A stretch of 64,000 nucleotides of DNA, taken from NCBI GenBank assembly GCA_000727475.1, contig KL647303.1, forward strand, positions 1,675,449 through 1,739,448, read 5' to 3'. How positions within the stretch are numbered: the first letter of the stretch is position 1; the number at the start of each line of letters is the position of its first letter. Positions 26,242 through 37,809 of the stretch are shown here, in pieces. The notes below the pieces were generated by a model. It was given only the letters and a program-made list of their open reading frames with translations, ran no database searches and had not been told where the DNA came from. Source of the stretch: Sarcocystis neurona. Taxonomy: Eukaryota; Apicomplexa; Conoidasida; Eucoccidiorida; Sarcocystidae. Made by a program: the position numbers and the translations under genes.

Positions 26242-29200
26242 CTACGATGAAGTCTGGACGAATCCGCGGTACTCTTCCAAGGTAACTGTTCCATCGCTAT
26301 TTTTATCAACGGCACGGAAGAAATGATGTAATTCATCACTTCGGATTTCCTCGTGGGTCGTGCGGATCTCGAATGCGTCCAACAGACCTGCGTGCAGCGG
26401 GCAAACAGCAGAATAACAACTCGTCATCGCGTTATTCGCAAATACGTTCCTGTCTGTGCCTTCACGGTATTTCCAAAAGGACAGTTCCGCCAAGGCGAAT
26501 GTAGTGGGGCGTGCGCAAACGGCGAAAGCATTTGAAGAAATAAGGTATACTTACGGCTAGCAAGACACGCACGTATGTCCTCTTAGCTTACACATGCAAT
26601 TGTGACCGCAAACTTTTTCTGTATATAAGACCACAAGGCGAAACGTGTGTATGCAAGTGTACAGGAAGAAGTAATTATGTGGAGAAGGGCGTGTTCCAAG
26701 TTGCACGATTATAGAGGGTCTGGGACTTATGGGAACTGATTTCTGAATATAACAGTAGATACAACTGTACAAGTGTACGCATGAAATCGAACAAGGGGTA
26801 CAGACACACCAAGTTGCACAGATGCGTTTACGCACAAACTGGTGCACTTGCGTCAAGTGAATTGCCAGCGGGCAGTCGAGCAGCCTGTGTTCGCACCTCC
26901 GCCGAAAACCCAGTCTGTGCAGAAGCACCACGAAAAGTTGAGACACGTTGTTACTATCCAGCGAATACGTCCGGCAGTGAAGGAATTCAAAGCCAATCTC
27001 GGGCAACCCTGAGTCGCTTCTCCCGCATATTTGTCTTGTTGGCGACACCTTCATTTCTCTTTACAGGAGATGAAGATGGTCTGTTTGACAAGCACGTGGC
27101 TTCGCCTGTAGGACTTTCAACTCACCCCAAGTCTACAGTGCTCAAGCTCTGGTGTCCAAGTACCTTTCCTCACGTCTTCGGCACTACCATGACACACTCA
27201 CGGCCCGTTCCCGCCCGCGCCCCTTTCGCCACGGCTACGGTTAGATGGGATACATATTGTAGTCAGTGTCACAATGGTAGAGAATCACGTGAGAACACGC
27301 GGTGCGGAATGCAGGCGCAGTCTCCCGTTGAAGAAAGTATTCACATATACATATATGTATATGTGTATGTATTATATGTATGTGCATCACCCAGAGGAAT
27401 TGTAACGCATCTAAACAAGTCAGTACGCCTTCCGCACGGCAGTAGCATACATCTGCGCATCAGTCGATCTTCCACTTATGTAGTTGCGGCACTGTTGGAA
27501 AGGCGGCCGTGCAGAGACGGTGCGTCCCTGCAGACATTGGTGTACAGAGTAACGCTGCGAAGTACACGTCCACTGTCTGCACACAGGATACACGTGTGCC
27601 AGTCTCTATGAGTACGTCGACACAAGCACTGCAGCAGTGTACTCCGTTCTACAAAAGTAGTCAAACAGAGACCTCAAAGCATTCGGCCCTACCATCCATA
27701 TCAAGCGTACCAACGACAAGCAAGTAGAACGCACATATACACTTACAGTGACAAAGAAAGAGAGACAGATGTCTCTATGATGAGTCCTTACATATATGTA
27801 TCTGTGGTAAGGCACCAGCATTCAGGAAGTAGGCTAGTATACATTGAATATGCATCAAGTCGACGATTTCCGTCTGTGCGAATACACGTCTGCGATTCTC
27901 TACTGTGAAACGATGATGCGAACTAGTTTCACCGTACGTACTCTGGAGTTGTAGCCTGGTACATGGGCGGTTCTCGTACACGGATTACTGAAGTTAGACC
28001 CACGTGAATTCTACAGTGAATGCACTCGCACAGCGTCCGGCGGCGAGTGAGCGTCTCAAATTCAAATATGCACCGATACATCCGAAAAGAAACTGGAGTG
28101 CTCTGGCTTGCAAAATAAGAATGACAGAGTCAGCCCAAATATATGTATGTACACAAACGTAGGAGCCAAGATAAAGACAAGACAGCAGATGCAGTTGTAG
28201 AATCTCCCCCTATACGTAGACACACTTGTGCACAACGTTCACTAAAAAAGTAGGCTGAAATACCCAGCCGACATATATATATATATATATATATATGCCC
28301 ACAGATAGAAAAAGTACGTGCCGTCCAATCGTGTTTCAAAAATCTTCAAGCAGACAAGAGGGACGCACGACATTCATTCACAGGCCTACGATGAGCGGCC
28401 TCAGCCCTCTGACGTCTCAGCTGTGGTAAGTGACAGAAGCTTACCGCCAGTGAATAAACAAAATCTGTCGAAGCAGCACAGCCGCATTGGCAGCACTTGA
28501 AGGACAAGCGCACCAGTGCTGTCCAGCATGTCTGTACAGCCGCGTGGCTACGTATGCGTGCGCGCACAAAGTATACGTACACGCTTTTCTGCGTGTGCGT
28601 CACGTGTATCTGCACAACGTGTACGTAGGCGCAACTCTGCGTATGCGACGTACGTTGTATGCCCATTCTGCAGAAATTCAGTGGAATGCCCCGCGGCGTG
28701 CAAGTGCCTTGGTAGAAAGTCTGTACGTACTTCAGACACTCGCAAGATGCTCGACGCATCCGCAGTGGCAACACAGTCTGTCCGCGTGTAGGTACCTAGA
28801 CATTAGGTGACCTATAAATAAACAAACGCACATGTATTTATACTTACGCATAGAGTATCCTTTGAACATTATACGACTGAGAGCGAAACCAAAGCTGGAC
28901 GCCAAAAACGGATGCACGTGTGAGTGTGGGTCCTCCGCTCCGACATTTATGCTGGGACACGCTGGCAGCTGCTCGACATTCACAAATAACTTCCTTTCGG
29001 CACAAGCGCCTCAAGGATGACTTTCTCCTTGCTTACCATCCCCATTCGCGTCATATTCGGCAAACTCTTCTTGGACATATTCCTCTTCATCTTCGTCGAG
29101 TTCTTTTCCCACTTCGCGCAAGGTCTCATGTTCGCTTGCAGCCGTTCGCTCTATAGTGTGTTCTCCAGGTTCCCCTATTTGTTTGCCATTCTGTGTAGAG

Positions 29201-29475
29201 GACTCTAAGGAACTTTGATGTCGGGGAACTCCGTGGTCCTCTCGTCCCTGGCGCGAATGCTGCTCCTGCTGCTGGTGCTGTTGGTGCTGCTGTTGTTGAT
29301 ACTGCTGTTGCTGCCGCTGCAGTTGCTGCTGTGGCTCTTCACCAGGGGACGAGCCGTGAACGAGGAACTTATTATGCGCACCCATCAAACAAATCAGCAA
29401 AACCGCTAGCGCAGTCTGTACACAACGGAAACTTCGGAAGGTACTTCCGCCGGCTGCGATACGTGCCATCTTCAT
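26242..29475 (-). CDS. Secreted two-EF-hand calcium-binding protein (194 aa, two exons)
   Basis: Exon 1 is 29037-29475 and exon 2 is 26242-26387, giving 194 codons plus TAG. ATG at 29475 starts a basic N-terminus followed by the hydrophobic run TALAVLLICLMG, a likely signal peptide or anchor. Next come a Gln/His-rich run (about residues 48-72), an acidic stretch DEDEEEYVQEEFAEY, and then EF-hand 1. Exon 1 ends DANGD plus G at a GTAAGC donor. Exon 2 begins GT after a pyrimidine-rich CAG acceptor (CTGTTTGCCCGCTGCACGCAG). Joined, they give GGT and the complete loop DANGDGLLDAFE (142-153). EF-hand 2 is DKNSDGTVTLEE (174-185), with all ligand positions present, followed by YRGFVQTSS and stop. Paired EF-hands after a signal peptide suggest a calcium buffer or sensor in the secretory pathway or parasitophorous space. 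That location is inference. The intron is about 2.65 kb. Codon phase, both splice signals and both calcium loops agree. Confidence 0.85.
26781..27611 (+). CDS. Hypothetical ORF nested in the EF-hand gene intron, opposite strand
   Basis: A 276-codon frame starts with ATG at 26781 and ends in TGA. Its composition is Ser/Thr/Arg/Cys-rich, with two CxxC-like pairs (YCSQCHNGR region) and one hydrophobic stretch (IFVLLATPSFLF, about 27027-27062). Its middle runs through a TA/TG microsatellite read as Tyr/Val/Ile. No family was recognised. The stop-free length is unusual for random sequence, but the microsatellite adds stop-free codons. It could be a nested gene, a fragment of one, or chance. Confidence 0.25.
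   Translation: MKSNKGYRHTKLHRCVYAQTGALASSELPAGSRAACVRTSAENPVCAEAPRKVETRCYYPANTSGSEGIQSQSRATLSRFSRIFVLLATPSFLFTGDEDGLFDKHVASPVGLSTHPKSTVLKLWCPSTFPHVFGTTMTHSRPVPARAPFATATVRWDTYCSQCHNGRESRENTRCGMQAQSPVEESIHIYIYVYVYVLYVCASPRGIVTHLNKSVRLPHGSSIHLRISRSSTYVVAALLERRPCRDGASLQTLVYRVTLRSTRPLSAHRIHVCQSL
28273..28296. repeat. (AT)12 microsatellite
   Basis: A pure AT dinucleotide run inside the EF-hand gene intron. Confidence 0.9.
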
Positions 29476-29490
29476 ACTTCCACTGTACGG

Positions 29491-29706
29491 ATGGGGTTCA
29501 ACTCTGTTAGGGTGAAGATGACGGAGGCATATTACCAAGCTCCACGGAAAGATAACTTGCACTGTATCGACGCAGAACACCTAATGGGAAACGCCTTTTC
29601 GAAGATGCCAATGGCATATTACCAAGCTTCACAGAAAGGTGACTTGCAGTGTTTCGACGCAGAACATCTAATGAGAAACGATTTTTCCAAGATACATAAC
29701 GACTAG
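29491..29706 (+). repeat. Two 87-bp tandem repeats inside a 71-codon ORF, head to head with the EF-hand gene
   Basis: Copies 29515-29601 and 29602-29688 are about 83 percent identical by eye, and a third copy starts AAGAT. Since 87 is divisible by three, the plus-strand ATG frame from 29491 encodes two 29-residue units, KMTEAYYQ.. and KMPMAYYQ.., each containing the block DAEHLM. The ATG lies only 15 bp from the oppositely directed EF-hand start, so the repeats sit in that gene's 5' flank. They may be regulatory or untranslated DNA. The minus strand is open across them as well, so openness alone does not prove coding. Confidence 0.55.
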
Positions 29707-30660
29707 TGATGGCAGCTGGTGGACACGCGCGTGTACCTACCAGGGTCAGATCCACAAGACTGTAATGAAGGCATCAAGGGTGATATCGGCGGGGATCCTT
29801 AACGCACGCCCTCAACGGAACAACGTATTCTATACCGTGTATAAACAATAATATTGTATGGAGTTCGGTATACGGACTGCCGTGAATATGTAGCACAACT
29901 GGTGCTCATTTTGGTGATTAAATACTCCTTCCATGCACGAGAATGGTGGTACGCTTTTATGACAAGTGGAAACGACGAGAAAAACATGCGGCATTCCCAA
30001 GTCCGCTTACTGTGTCACGTCTCGCAAACGCTGCTGTACGGACGTCGTACTTCTCCTTCAAACCAGTTTGCTCCGCTCCCATATCACCGAGTGGAGACCT
30101 GCACTTGTACAACTTGTACTTCTTGTCTACATGATTTAGACACACGCACTGTTATCGGTAAAGCTGGGTAGACACAAATTTGCGGCACGGTACAACGGTG
30201 ATGACAGTCCCAGTATAGAAGGACGAGAAAGCTTGCAATTTTTCCTTTCAACAGCTCGTGCTGCTGCCTCCAGCGGTGCGTGGGTGACATGATCACGCAG
30301 AGGAGACCTATTAGATGACCGAAAAAAAAACATGGCTTAAATTATAATGAATACCTGCAATAAACTACAAATAGATGCACGGATGTCATCTTCTCAGTCG
30401 CCCACACGCATGCGTATTAAGCTACGAGCAGCTAGTCGGAAAAGGGCACAGCTCCACCCATATGACGAAAAGTAGTGGAAGCCAATTTGGAAGCAAACGT
30501 CCAAACATGTGCACATACCTTCGGACGCGCACACATTCGTGGGAAGACACGATGTACGCATTTTAAGTTGAAATCTCTGTATCGACAGGCACCCGCACAC
30601 AGAAAAGCCCTGTCATCTTTACACAAGACCACGATGGATGAGATGTACACAGACTCGATC

Positions 30661-30900
30661 GGTGGCATCCACTTGCAATCGCCTGCTCCTCTCGAAATAG
30701 CGTGAATGTACGACACCACGAGCCCACAGTGGAAGACAGCTTGAACCGGTGCCATTCACTTGCAGTGGCCGGCGACTCATGTCGAAGTCGCCTGAATGCC
30801 ACTATTAATACACCACGAACCCAAAAAGGAAGGGAGATTCAATTGGTGGCGTCCTCCTGGCAGTTCCCCACTGACTTCGAACTAGCGTGAAGGCCACTAC
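30661..30900. repeat. Three degenerate tandem copies, spacing 87 and 97 bp
   Basis: Copies start GGTGGCATCC (30661), GGTGCCATTC (30748) and GGTGGCGTCC (30845). Shared landmarks follow in the same order: a CACTTGCA or CTGGCA block, TCGAA, AGCGTGAA or CGCCTGAATG, then CCAC(G)A. Divergence is high, so the array is old. Confidence 0.6.
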
Positions 30901-32036
30901 CACTGCACTCTTGCCACGCATTTGTCTTCAGCGAAGAAGTGTCACCCACCATACACCTGAACTGTGAACATGGACGCGTGTTTTTTTCCCGATCAGTACG
31001 ATGGAATATTCAAACCAGCAGAAGTTATAGTGCGTCACAAAGTATCACGAGCTGGACGCTGCTATGTAACTTGGAATTTCCCCTCACGTTTCTTGGTGAT
31101 GGTTCCCTATGGATGTCATCCTCGGGACACTCTACAGGATTAGGGGAAGCTTCGAACGAAAAGGCAGTGACAGGCTACGCGGCAGAACCACCAAAGAAGA
31201 ACAACGCAATGACTATGCGTATCTGGCCGCGTTGTGGCAGCGCTACTTGCAAGTATGTATGTGCACAACAGTAAAACGTGTCACCGAAGAGCCACAACAG
31301 AAGCGCTTGCGAGCCAAGCTTGCAGATGGAAAAAGCTCCGTGCTGCCAAGTATACACAACGGACTATTCCGTCACGCGCGCTTCTGTAGCTCCCCCTACA
31401 GGGCCATTCACCTGGTAATGTGACAGGCAGAGAAGCGAGGAAATTGTACGCTTTAAGCTTAGCCGCGTCCCTCAAGGTTTGTCTTTTACGTATAGCTGTG
31501 CGTCATCACCCTTATACGAAAGAGTGTATATCGTTATGCTACACGTACAGATCTATACTCCTTACCTATCTGCAATGCGGCAATGATCACAAGTGCATAA
31601 ATAGATAGAAACATTGACGTTCGACATATCTAAAGGGGCCGATGTGAAGTGTTGGAAGCAAGAAGACTGCGACGGAGCAACTGATGTGCTGGACGAACGA
31701 GCGACAAAAAACGCTTCGTCACTTTCTTTGTATCTTCGTTCCACGAAGTGGAGGAGGACAATACTAACTCACTCATAACGCTGGTGTTGACGATGATGAC
31801 GGTGATGATGATAATGGTAGCGGTGAAAAAACAGCAAACGGTGCCGCCGGTGAGAGGGTAATGCCAGGAGCGGCGACGACGACTGCGGGAGCGTTTTCTG
31901 CGCAGGGTGGTACCGTACGTTTATAACGACGCATGACAGCGATGCGAAAACGCTATGCGCTTCAGAGATGGGCGGGCCGGCAAGGTGAAAATATGACTGG
32001 TAGTGTGCACGCACGGATCCAGTGGTGGAAGTCCCG

Positions 32037-32369
32037 ATGACAATCAAAAGGATCCGCGTATGTTTCTCTTCTGACGACGGCCCTCAAGAGGCGTCACCCG
32101 TTCCAGAACAAGCTGTGATAGGCCGGAATCAATCAAAATCCTTTAGAGACGCGATCACGGATAAGGAAGAACCGTCCATACCCTTTCTTCTGTCTCTGCG
32201 GTACATCCACAAACCAAGCAGAGCGGCCCTTCGGGCTGCCAGGCGCACTTCTGTGCGCTTCCGACTAGTGACACTGAGATTGGTAGGCCCTTTTGAGCTA
32301 AAATCCATGCCTTCACAGAGATCCGTGTCACCTTCTCTATCAGGGTGTCTCAGGTACAAGGACTCTTGA
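32037..32369 (+). CDS. Hypothetical short ORF, 110 codons, doubtful
   Basis: The ATG frame reads MTIKRIRVCFSSDDG.., is rich in Arg and Ser, and ends in TGA. It has no homopolymer or microsatellite content, and its amino-acid mix looks protein-like. There is no recognised domain and no partner exon was identified. Confidence 0.2.
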   Translation: MTIKRIRVCFSSDDGPQEASPVPEQAVIGRNQSKSFRDAITDKEEPSIPFLLSLRYIHKPSRAALRAARRTSVRFRLVTLRLVGPFELKSMPSQRSVSPSLSGCLRYKDS

Positions 32370-32514
32370 AACGAGGCCGTCGTAGTGGGGATTTTGCTGT
32401 TCAATCCCTACTGTATGTCGAAGTATCCGCTGCTGCCTAGAGAGCAGTACTCCACTTCGTACGTGTGATGGATGAGTGTGCACGAATACATACTAGATTT
32501 GAATATATATGTGC

Positions 32515-32556
32515 ACATATATATATATATATATATAGATAGAGAGAGAGAGAGAG
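32515..32556. repeat. Compound (AT)n-(AG)n microsatellite
   Basis: About 11 AT units run directly into about 9 AG units, with one TAG step between them. Confidence 0.9.
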
Positions 32557-35084
32557 CCGCAACACCTGTGCGTTTCCGTGTACACATAGATGTACATACA
32601 CAGCCGCAATAGTGGTGCACGGAGACATTCATCCTACCCTGTGAGCTTGTGTAAAGACATCTAGCCGAGAGAGTTTGTAGAAAAAAAAGTGGACTCAGTT
32701 TTGCTCTTTTACCGTCAAACTAGTTCCACTGGTTTAAGGCACCGTCTGTTCACCGTCTTCACGCTGATTTTTAGGTAGTTCCAAACAAAGGTAACTTTTC
32801 CTGAGAAGTTCTTCCTCTTATACTGTCTTATTCGGATGACGAGCCGACAAATGCGTTTGTATGTACATCGTTTGTTTATATACACAGGGGTGCGCAAATA
32901 GGTAGATATATGTGTGTGTGTGTATGCGTGTGTGCGTATGCTTTTGAATGTTTCCATGTGTATGCTAACCTGCGTGCACATAGGAGGACGCGAACAACTC
33001 ACTTCCCACCCGGTGTTGCTGGAACAACAGTTTTCTGAAGACACACAGAATCGGCGTACCAATCGATACAGTAATGCCTTATATCTCAGGTGCAGGTTGC
33101 TAAGCAGAAAAACAAACTATACTCGCGGTACACTCTTTTCTGCACAGTCGCCTGCGCCACAGAAGAGTGTTCATAAGTCTACGTGAGGACGACATTACTT
33201 GAGTGCAGATGTCTTTGAGTGTCCCCGTTTGGTTGTAATGGTAACACGCCGAGTAGCAACCGTATCTCCGCAACGCTGGCTCATCTTCTGCTAAGCGTCA
33301 ACGGCCTACAGGAGCACAAAATTTTAGTCGCGACGCCGGCAGTTGTCAAAAGTTGCATTCATCTACGATGCACGTGGTTACAGGTGTGTGCCTCGTATAT
33401 GATGTGCTTGCGACAAGGAAGTTTAACAGCTTAGCAGACGTACGTATAAACTGCCGTGCACTTACACCTTTATATGTGTGTACACAGAACGTGACATGTA
33501 CTGACATATATACCGACGTATACATGCACGTGTGTACGTAAGAAAATACATACGTGTGTGTGTCTGTATATCTATACAGATTTACCGGCTGTCACTTTCA
33601 TTGTGATGATGTGTGGAGGCCACCGCAGAACATGATAAGCCTATATATTGCGCACTTGTATGTGCAAATGCATTTGCACTCGGACAAGTAAAAAAACTGT
33701 GTTCGCCCTGATATCTCAATGCAAAAAGCTCAGCTGTGCCCAAACACATTAGTTCGGTCACACACCAAGCCCCACTTACCCTTTCGACTCCCGAGATGCA
33801 CGGTGACACGAGCTGTACTGGTGGCTTCGACGTTATCTGCTCACGGTAGATGTAGTCTGTCGCTGCCAGAAGGCTTTCTCACTAGAAGATGGCCCCCTTA
33901 GCAGACAATAGTGGCCAGAGTTCCGTGAATGTATACACGTGTATATGCGTAAGTATGAGTGCTGGTGCGTGAATATGTGTGTGCGTCTACGTACGTCTCG
34001 ATATATCGAGAAGACCTAATGTGCATAAAAAAGGAGTGTCCCTGTATATTTTAGCTGTCGTCGCCGTTGCGGTTGACCGTGCAGCCATAACCCTATAGAC
34101 ACCACCACACGCGTAATTGTGTCTTCCGCTCTCTAGCTAGAAATAAACTTCGCAAGTAGGAGAGAGTAGGGTTGCTTCAGGGACGTATCCGCGTGGGCCC
34201 CCGTGCACGCTACAGAAGTGGATGAAAACTTCAAAATCACTCAGACGTCCACATCAGTAATTAGCTGCGACAAAGCTACCGAAAACGTCCACTATTGAAT
34301 TGAATCTGGATTAGTGCACGTTATCAAAGGAATGCCCGGAAAACCGCTATGTCAGAAGTTGGCTGCAGGGAACTCTGACCCTGCCCCCACGGCAATCTCG
34401 TTATCGTAACGGGGAGAACACACACGGCAGGCGAACTTCATCGAGAGCAAAGTTCTTTTCACCCTTAGAAAGTTTTGTACTTACATCATTTTTGTCTTGA
34501 ATTTCGTGCATTTGTGAATTGTGTGTATCCCCAGTTGTGTGCATCTACGCATAAGCTGATTGCACGCGTGCACCCTTACGTATACGGCATTGCCTGTTTG
34601 TGTACGTCTATACACGTCTACGTGACATGCTGAAGTGCGTGGTTGTATCTAAGTGTGTGTTACGGCTTTCACAAATCGCGAGTGGGTGCCATGCTCTGTG
34701 TTCTCCGTGTCTACTTGGGCCGCAAGTCCGTTCAGAAAGGTCCCGACGAACTTTTTTTTTGGACTCAAATACAGTCTTACAGACTGAATTGCCGCAGAGA
34801 AATGGGTGCAGGGTTCTGCTACGTGGTAAAGATATGACGTTTAGACTGTAATTGATACTGTTGCCCCCAGATTGCTAGGCGTAAAGTACAAAGAGGGTTA
34901 CCGTGTACCATCTCGATCATTAAGTGCGTCCGCTTGAGCGGATACCTTCTGCACTCGTCCACCATTTCGTGGTACGCGTTCTGTAACGTACACTCAAGGT
35001 ACGGAGAGGTGAGGAGGCAGAACAACACATGGCCGACGCACCTATGAGACGTTAGTTTTACGGGCAAGAGGTACTACGCACCGG

Positions 35085-35453
35085 CAGGGTTCTCTCTCTT
35101 TTCTCCTCTCCATTCCTCTGTTCCATACTCCGTCTCCTGGTTGCTTCGTCGTCATCGTATCTCCCTTTTTTCTATATCTTGTCATCCTGGGCCCTCCATC
35201 TCCCTAGCTCCCTCTCCCTCTCCGAAACTTCCTTTCCATTCTTCTATCCCCTTTCTTTAGCTCTAAATATAGACATATACATGTCTAGACCTCTCTCTCT
35301 CTATATATATATGATCCACTGAGTTTTTCCGAAACTTCCGTTCCATTCCTCTATCCCCTTTTGCTTTAGCTCTCAATATTTTCGCTTTCGACTCCCGCAC
35401 TCTTTCTGCCGTCTCCGTGTTCTTTTTCTTCCCGTCCCCTAATATCCTACAGC
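35085..35453 (+). repeat. Duplicated pyrimidine-rich block ending in an acceptor-like site
   Basis: The plus strand is almost entirely C and T. A unit of about 54 bp with CCGAAACTTCC, CCATTC and CTATCCCCTTT, then GCTCTAAATAT or GCTCTCAATAT, occurs at about 35217 and 35323. The block ends in CCTAATATCCTACAG. Similar pyrimidine-rich stretches precede genuine plus-strand exons at 43070 and 51028, so an unidentified exon may follow. An ATG frame starts at 35462, but its 64 codons are not recognisable. Confidence 0.45.
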
Positions 35454-37809
35454 TTTGAAATATGCATTACTCTCGAGAAGTGCACGTGAAAGAGACTTCA
35501 ACTTCTCTGTTGGTACTGCCTCTATGCCATAGAGGCAGCGGAATTGAGCAGAAGCGTATGAAGGGTGGTCTGCACATCTTCAGGCCTCTTCCAAAGCATT
35601 ACGCCACACACGCCGATACTCTACATGTGTGTAGATGGATCATTGGAGCATACTAGACACTTTAAAAGGCACTGGTACACACAACGATAAAACAGCCATT
35701 CTGCAGGCGCGCACTTTTAAGTCTATCTACCTATCTATCTATGGCTCTGCCTCGCTATTTCTGTGTGTTGAGTGTATGTGCATGTACGTGGATGCACACG
35801 TATATCCTGCACATGTGCGTGCGGATACACGGCTATATCTCTCTACCTATCTACCTGTGTGCCTACCTCACTGTCTCTGTGTGTATGTGTATGCGCGTGC
35901 ACCTTAACGCACGCGTATGTATCGCACGTGTGCGTTGTTAACCTCACTTTACATACGCTGTTGGTTCACACTAGGTCAGCACATACGTGCACACATTGAT
36001 TTTGGGGTCTTTTGCTTCTGACAACGCCCACGTGTGCTCCACATTTGTACTTAAAGTGGTGGGTGTGCTACTTGAAAACGTTCATTCACGCATTTACAAG
36101 CAAGCAATTATACGAACGGATTACGTAAATATATGTAGATAAACACCAGAATCTCGCACACGGGCGCCGGCATCATACAAGCGCTGCGTTACCTACGAAG
36201 TGCTCATTAGTTGTGAGCTGTTTTTTTCTACGTACATTTTATATGCGCGTTAAAAAGGAGCATCGATTGCTGTTGACCATCCTCCGTACCGCGCAGACGC
36301 CGACCCTCTGCGCACACACCAGGACACATTCTGCTCCTGCTCAGCATACATCCAGCATTTATATCTCTCCCCCCTCTTTCTTTCTCTACATAGGTATGTA
36401 CATACGGAGCTGCATGCAAAAATCTGCAGTTGCGAACAACGATGCACAAGTGCAGGGCTACTACATGCCCACGGAGGAGGATAGATTAACGTTCCTATGT
36501 CGTCTCTGCAAGTGTAGACGTAGGAAAAAGTAGATGAGTGCACTGAAGGACACCTTGGTGTCTGCAGTTGCAAATTGTTTGTTTACAGAGAAGATACCTG
36601 TGCGTCCACGTTGGCACATTCGTAGGGGTATTCCCACTATCATGCGTACGGCGCATGTGGGTTTGTGGTGGCCGGTTGAAGACCCCGGTCCTCGTCGTCC
36701 CTGCATTTGTGCGAACAACGCGTTCGCCCCTCACGCTTCCGCGTGGTTACCTTAACCGCAACAATTTTCCTTTTTCTTTCGCCCGCCACCATCCATTAGC
36801 CACTCTGAGTCCTATTCTAGATTCTTCACATCTCTCACGCCTCACCACAAATTCCTTCCTTTCACTTACACGTGGCGCGGCGCATTTCCACTAGGTATTT
36901 TCACGTAGCATGCGCATGAGAATTGTCTTGTACTTTCCCATCTCCCATGTATCCATGTACAACATATACGTCTTTATTCCGTTTTATCTAGACGCAAACG
37001 TGGTAGGATCGTCTTTTGCTCCTGATCGCGCTGATTTCCGTCTTAACGGTACTCCCTTTCTGTTGCCTCTCTCCAGAGACGCACTACCATCTCCCTGTGG
37101 GTTTCGAGCTTCTCCTCTGATCGAGCCGCTCCTCTGATCGAGCTCCACCTGCTAAACTTCCACTTGCTCTCAGGGTGCCGACGCAGCACACATCCAACAA
37201 AAAGAGGGACACCTCTCCGGCTGACGAGAGAAGCTACACATTGACTAGCGAGCGTTGTATCGTGCGCTCGTAAGCACCTTAGCACACACGTCGTACGGGC
37301 GAACAGTTTCCCTCGGGCCTCGTGTCACGGAGCTGCTCATTTTACACATCTGCGCCGGACAAATCTGTGTATACGTACGTGTACGTACAAGCGCGTCATC
37401 ATTAGATAAACGAAGGCGCAACAGTTTCGTGTACGAAACGAAATATCAGTGTATTCTTGGACGAATACGCCGATATTGATCCGAAAACTTCGTGCGCCTT
37501 AAGGATAGGGGCACTTCAACCTGCGACAAGTGCTCGCGCGTCCGCAGCTCTGAACACACGTAAGGATTCGTGTGTTCAATTGCACAAAAGACAGTTGCTG
37601 CAATATTGTGACTGTATCTGTGTTAGAGTGTTTCTCGTCTCTATACCTTTTAATGCAGTGTGTATATCTCATTCATCTGCTTCTTCAGCGCGCACACGTG
37701 CGTGTGTCTTGTTGTTTCGTCCTCCCTTTTCTCTCCCACGTCTCACACATCTATCGTAACTGATCACTTAGTTGTCCTTTCTGAATGCCTGACTTCCTCC
37801 GCATTCATA

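Larger units (their letters stand above)
29707..37809. other. Intergenic DNA with degenerate repeats and pyrimidine tracts
   Basis: No conserved gene was found. The stretch contains a three-copy degenerate repeat at 30661-30900, a (TA)n/(AG)n microsatellite at 32515-32556, a pyrimidine-rich duplicated block at 35085-35453 ending in an acceptor-like CCTACAG, and pyrimidine-rich sequence at 37630-37760 just before the YbaK-like gene. Reading frames are short. Confidence 0.5.
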
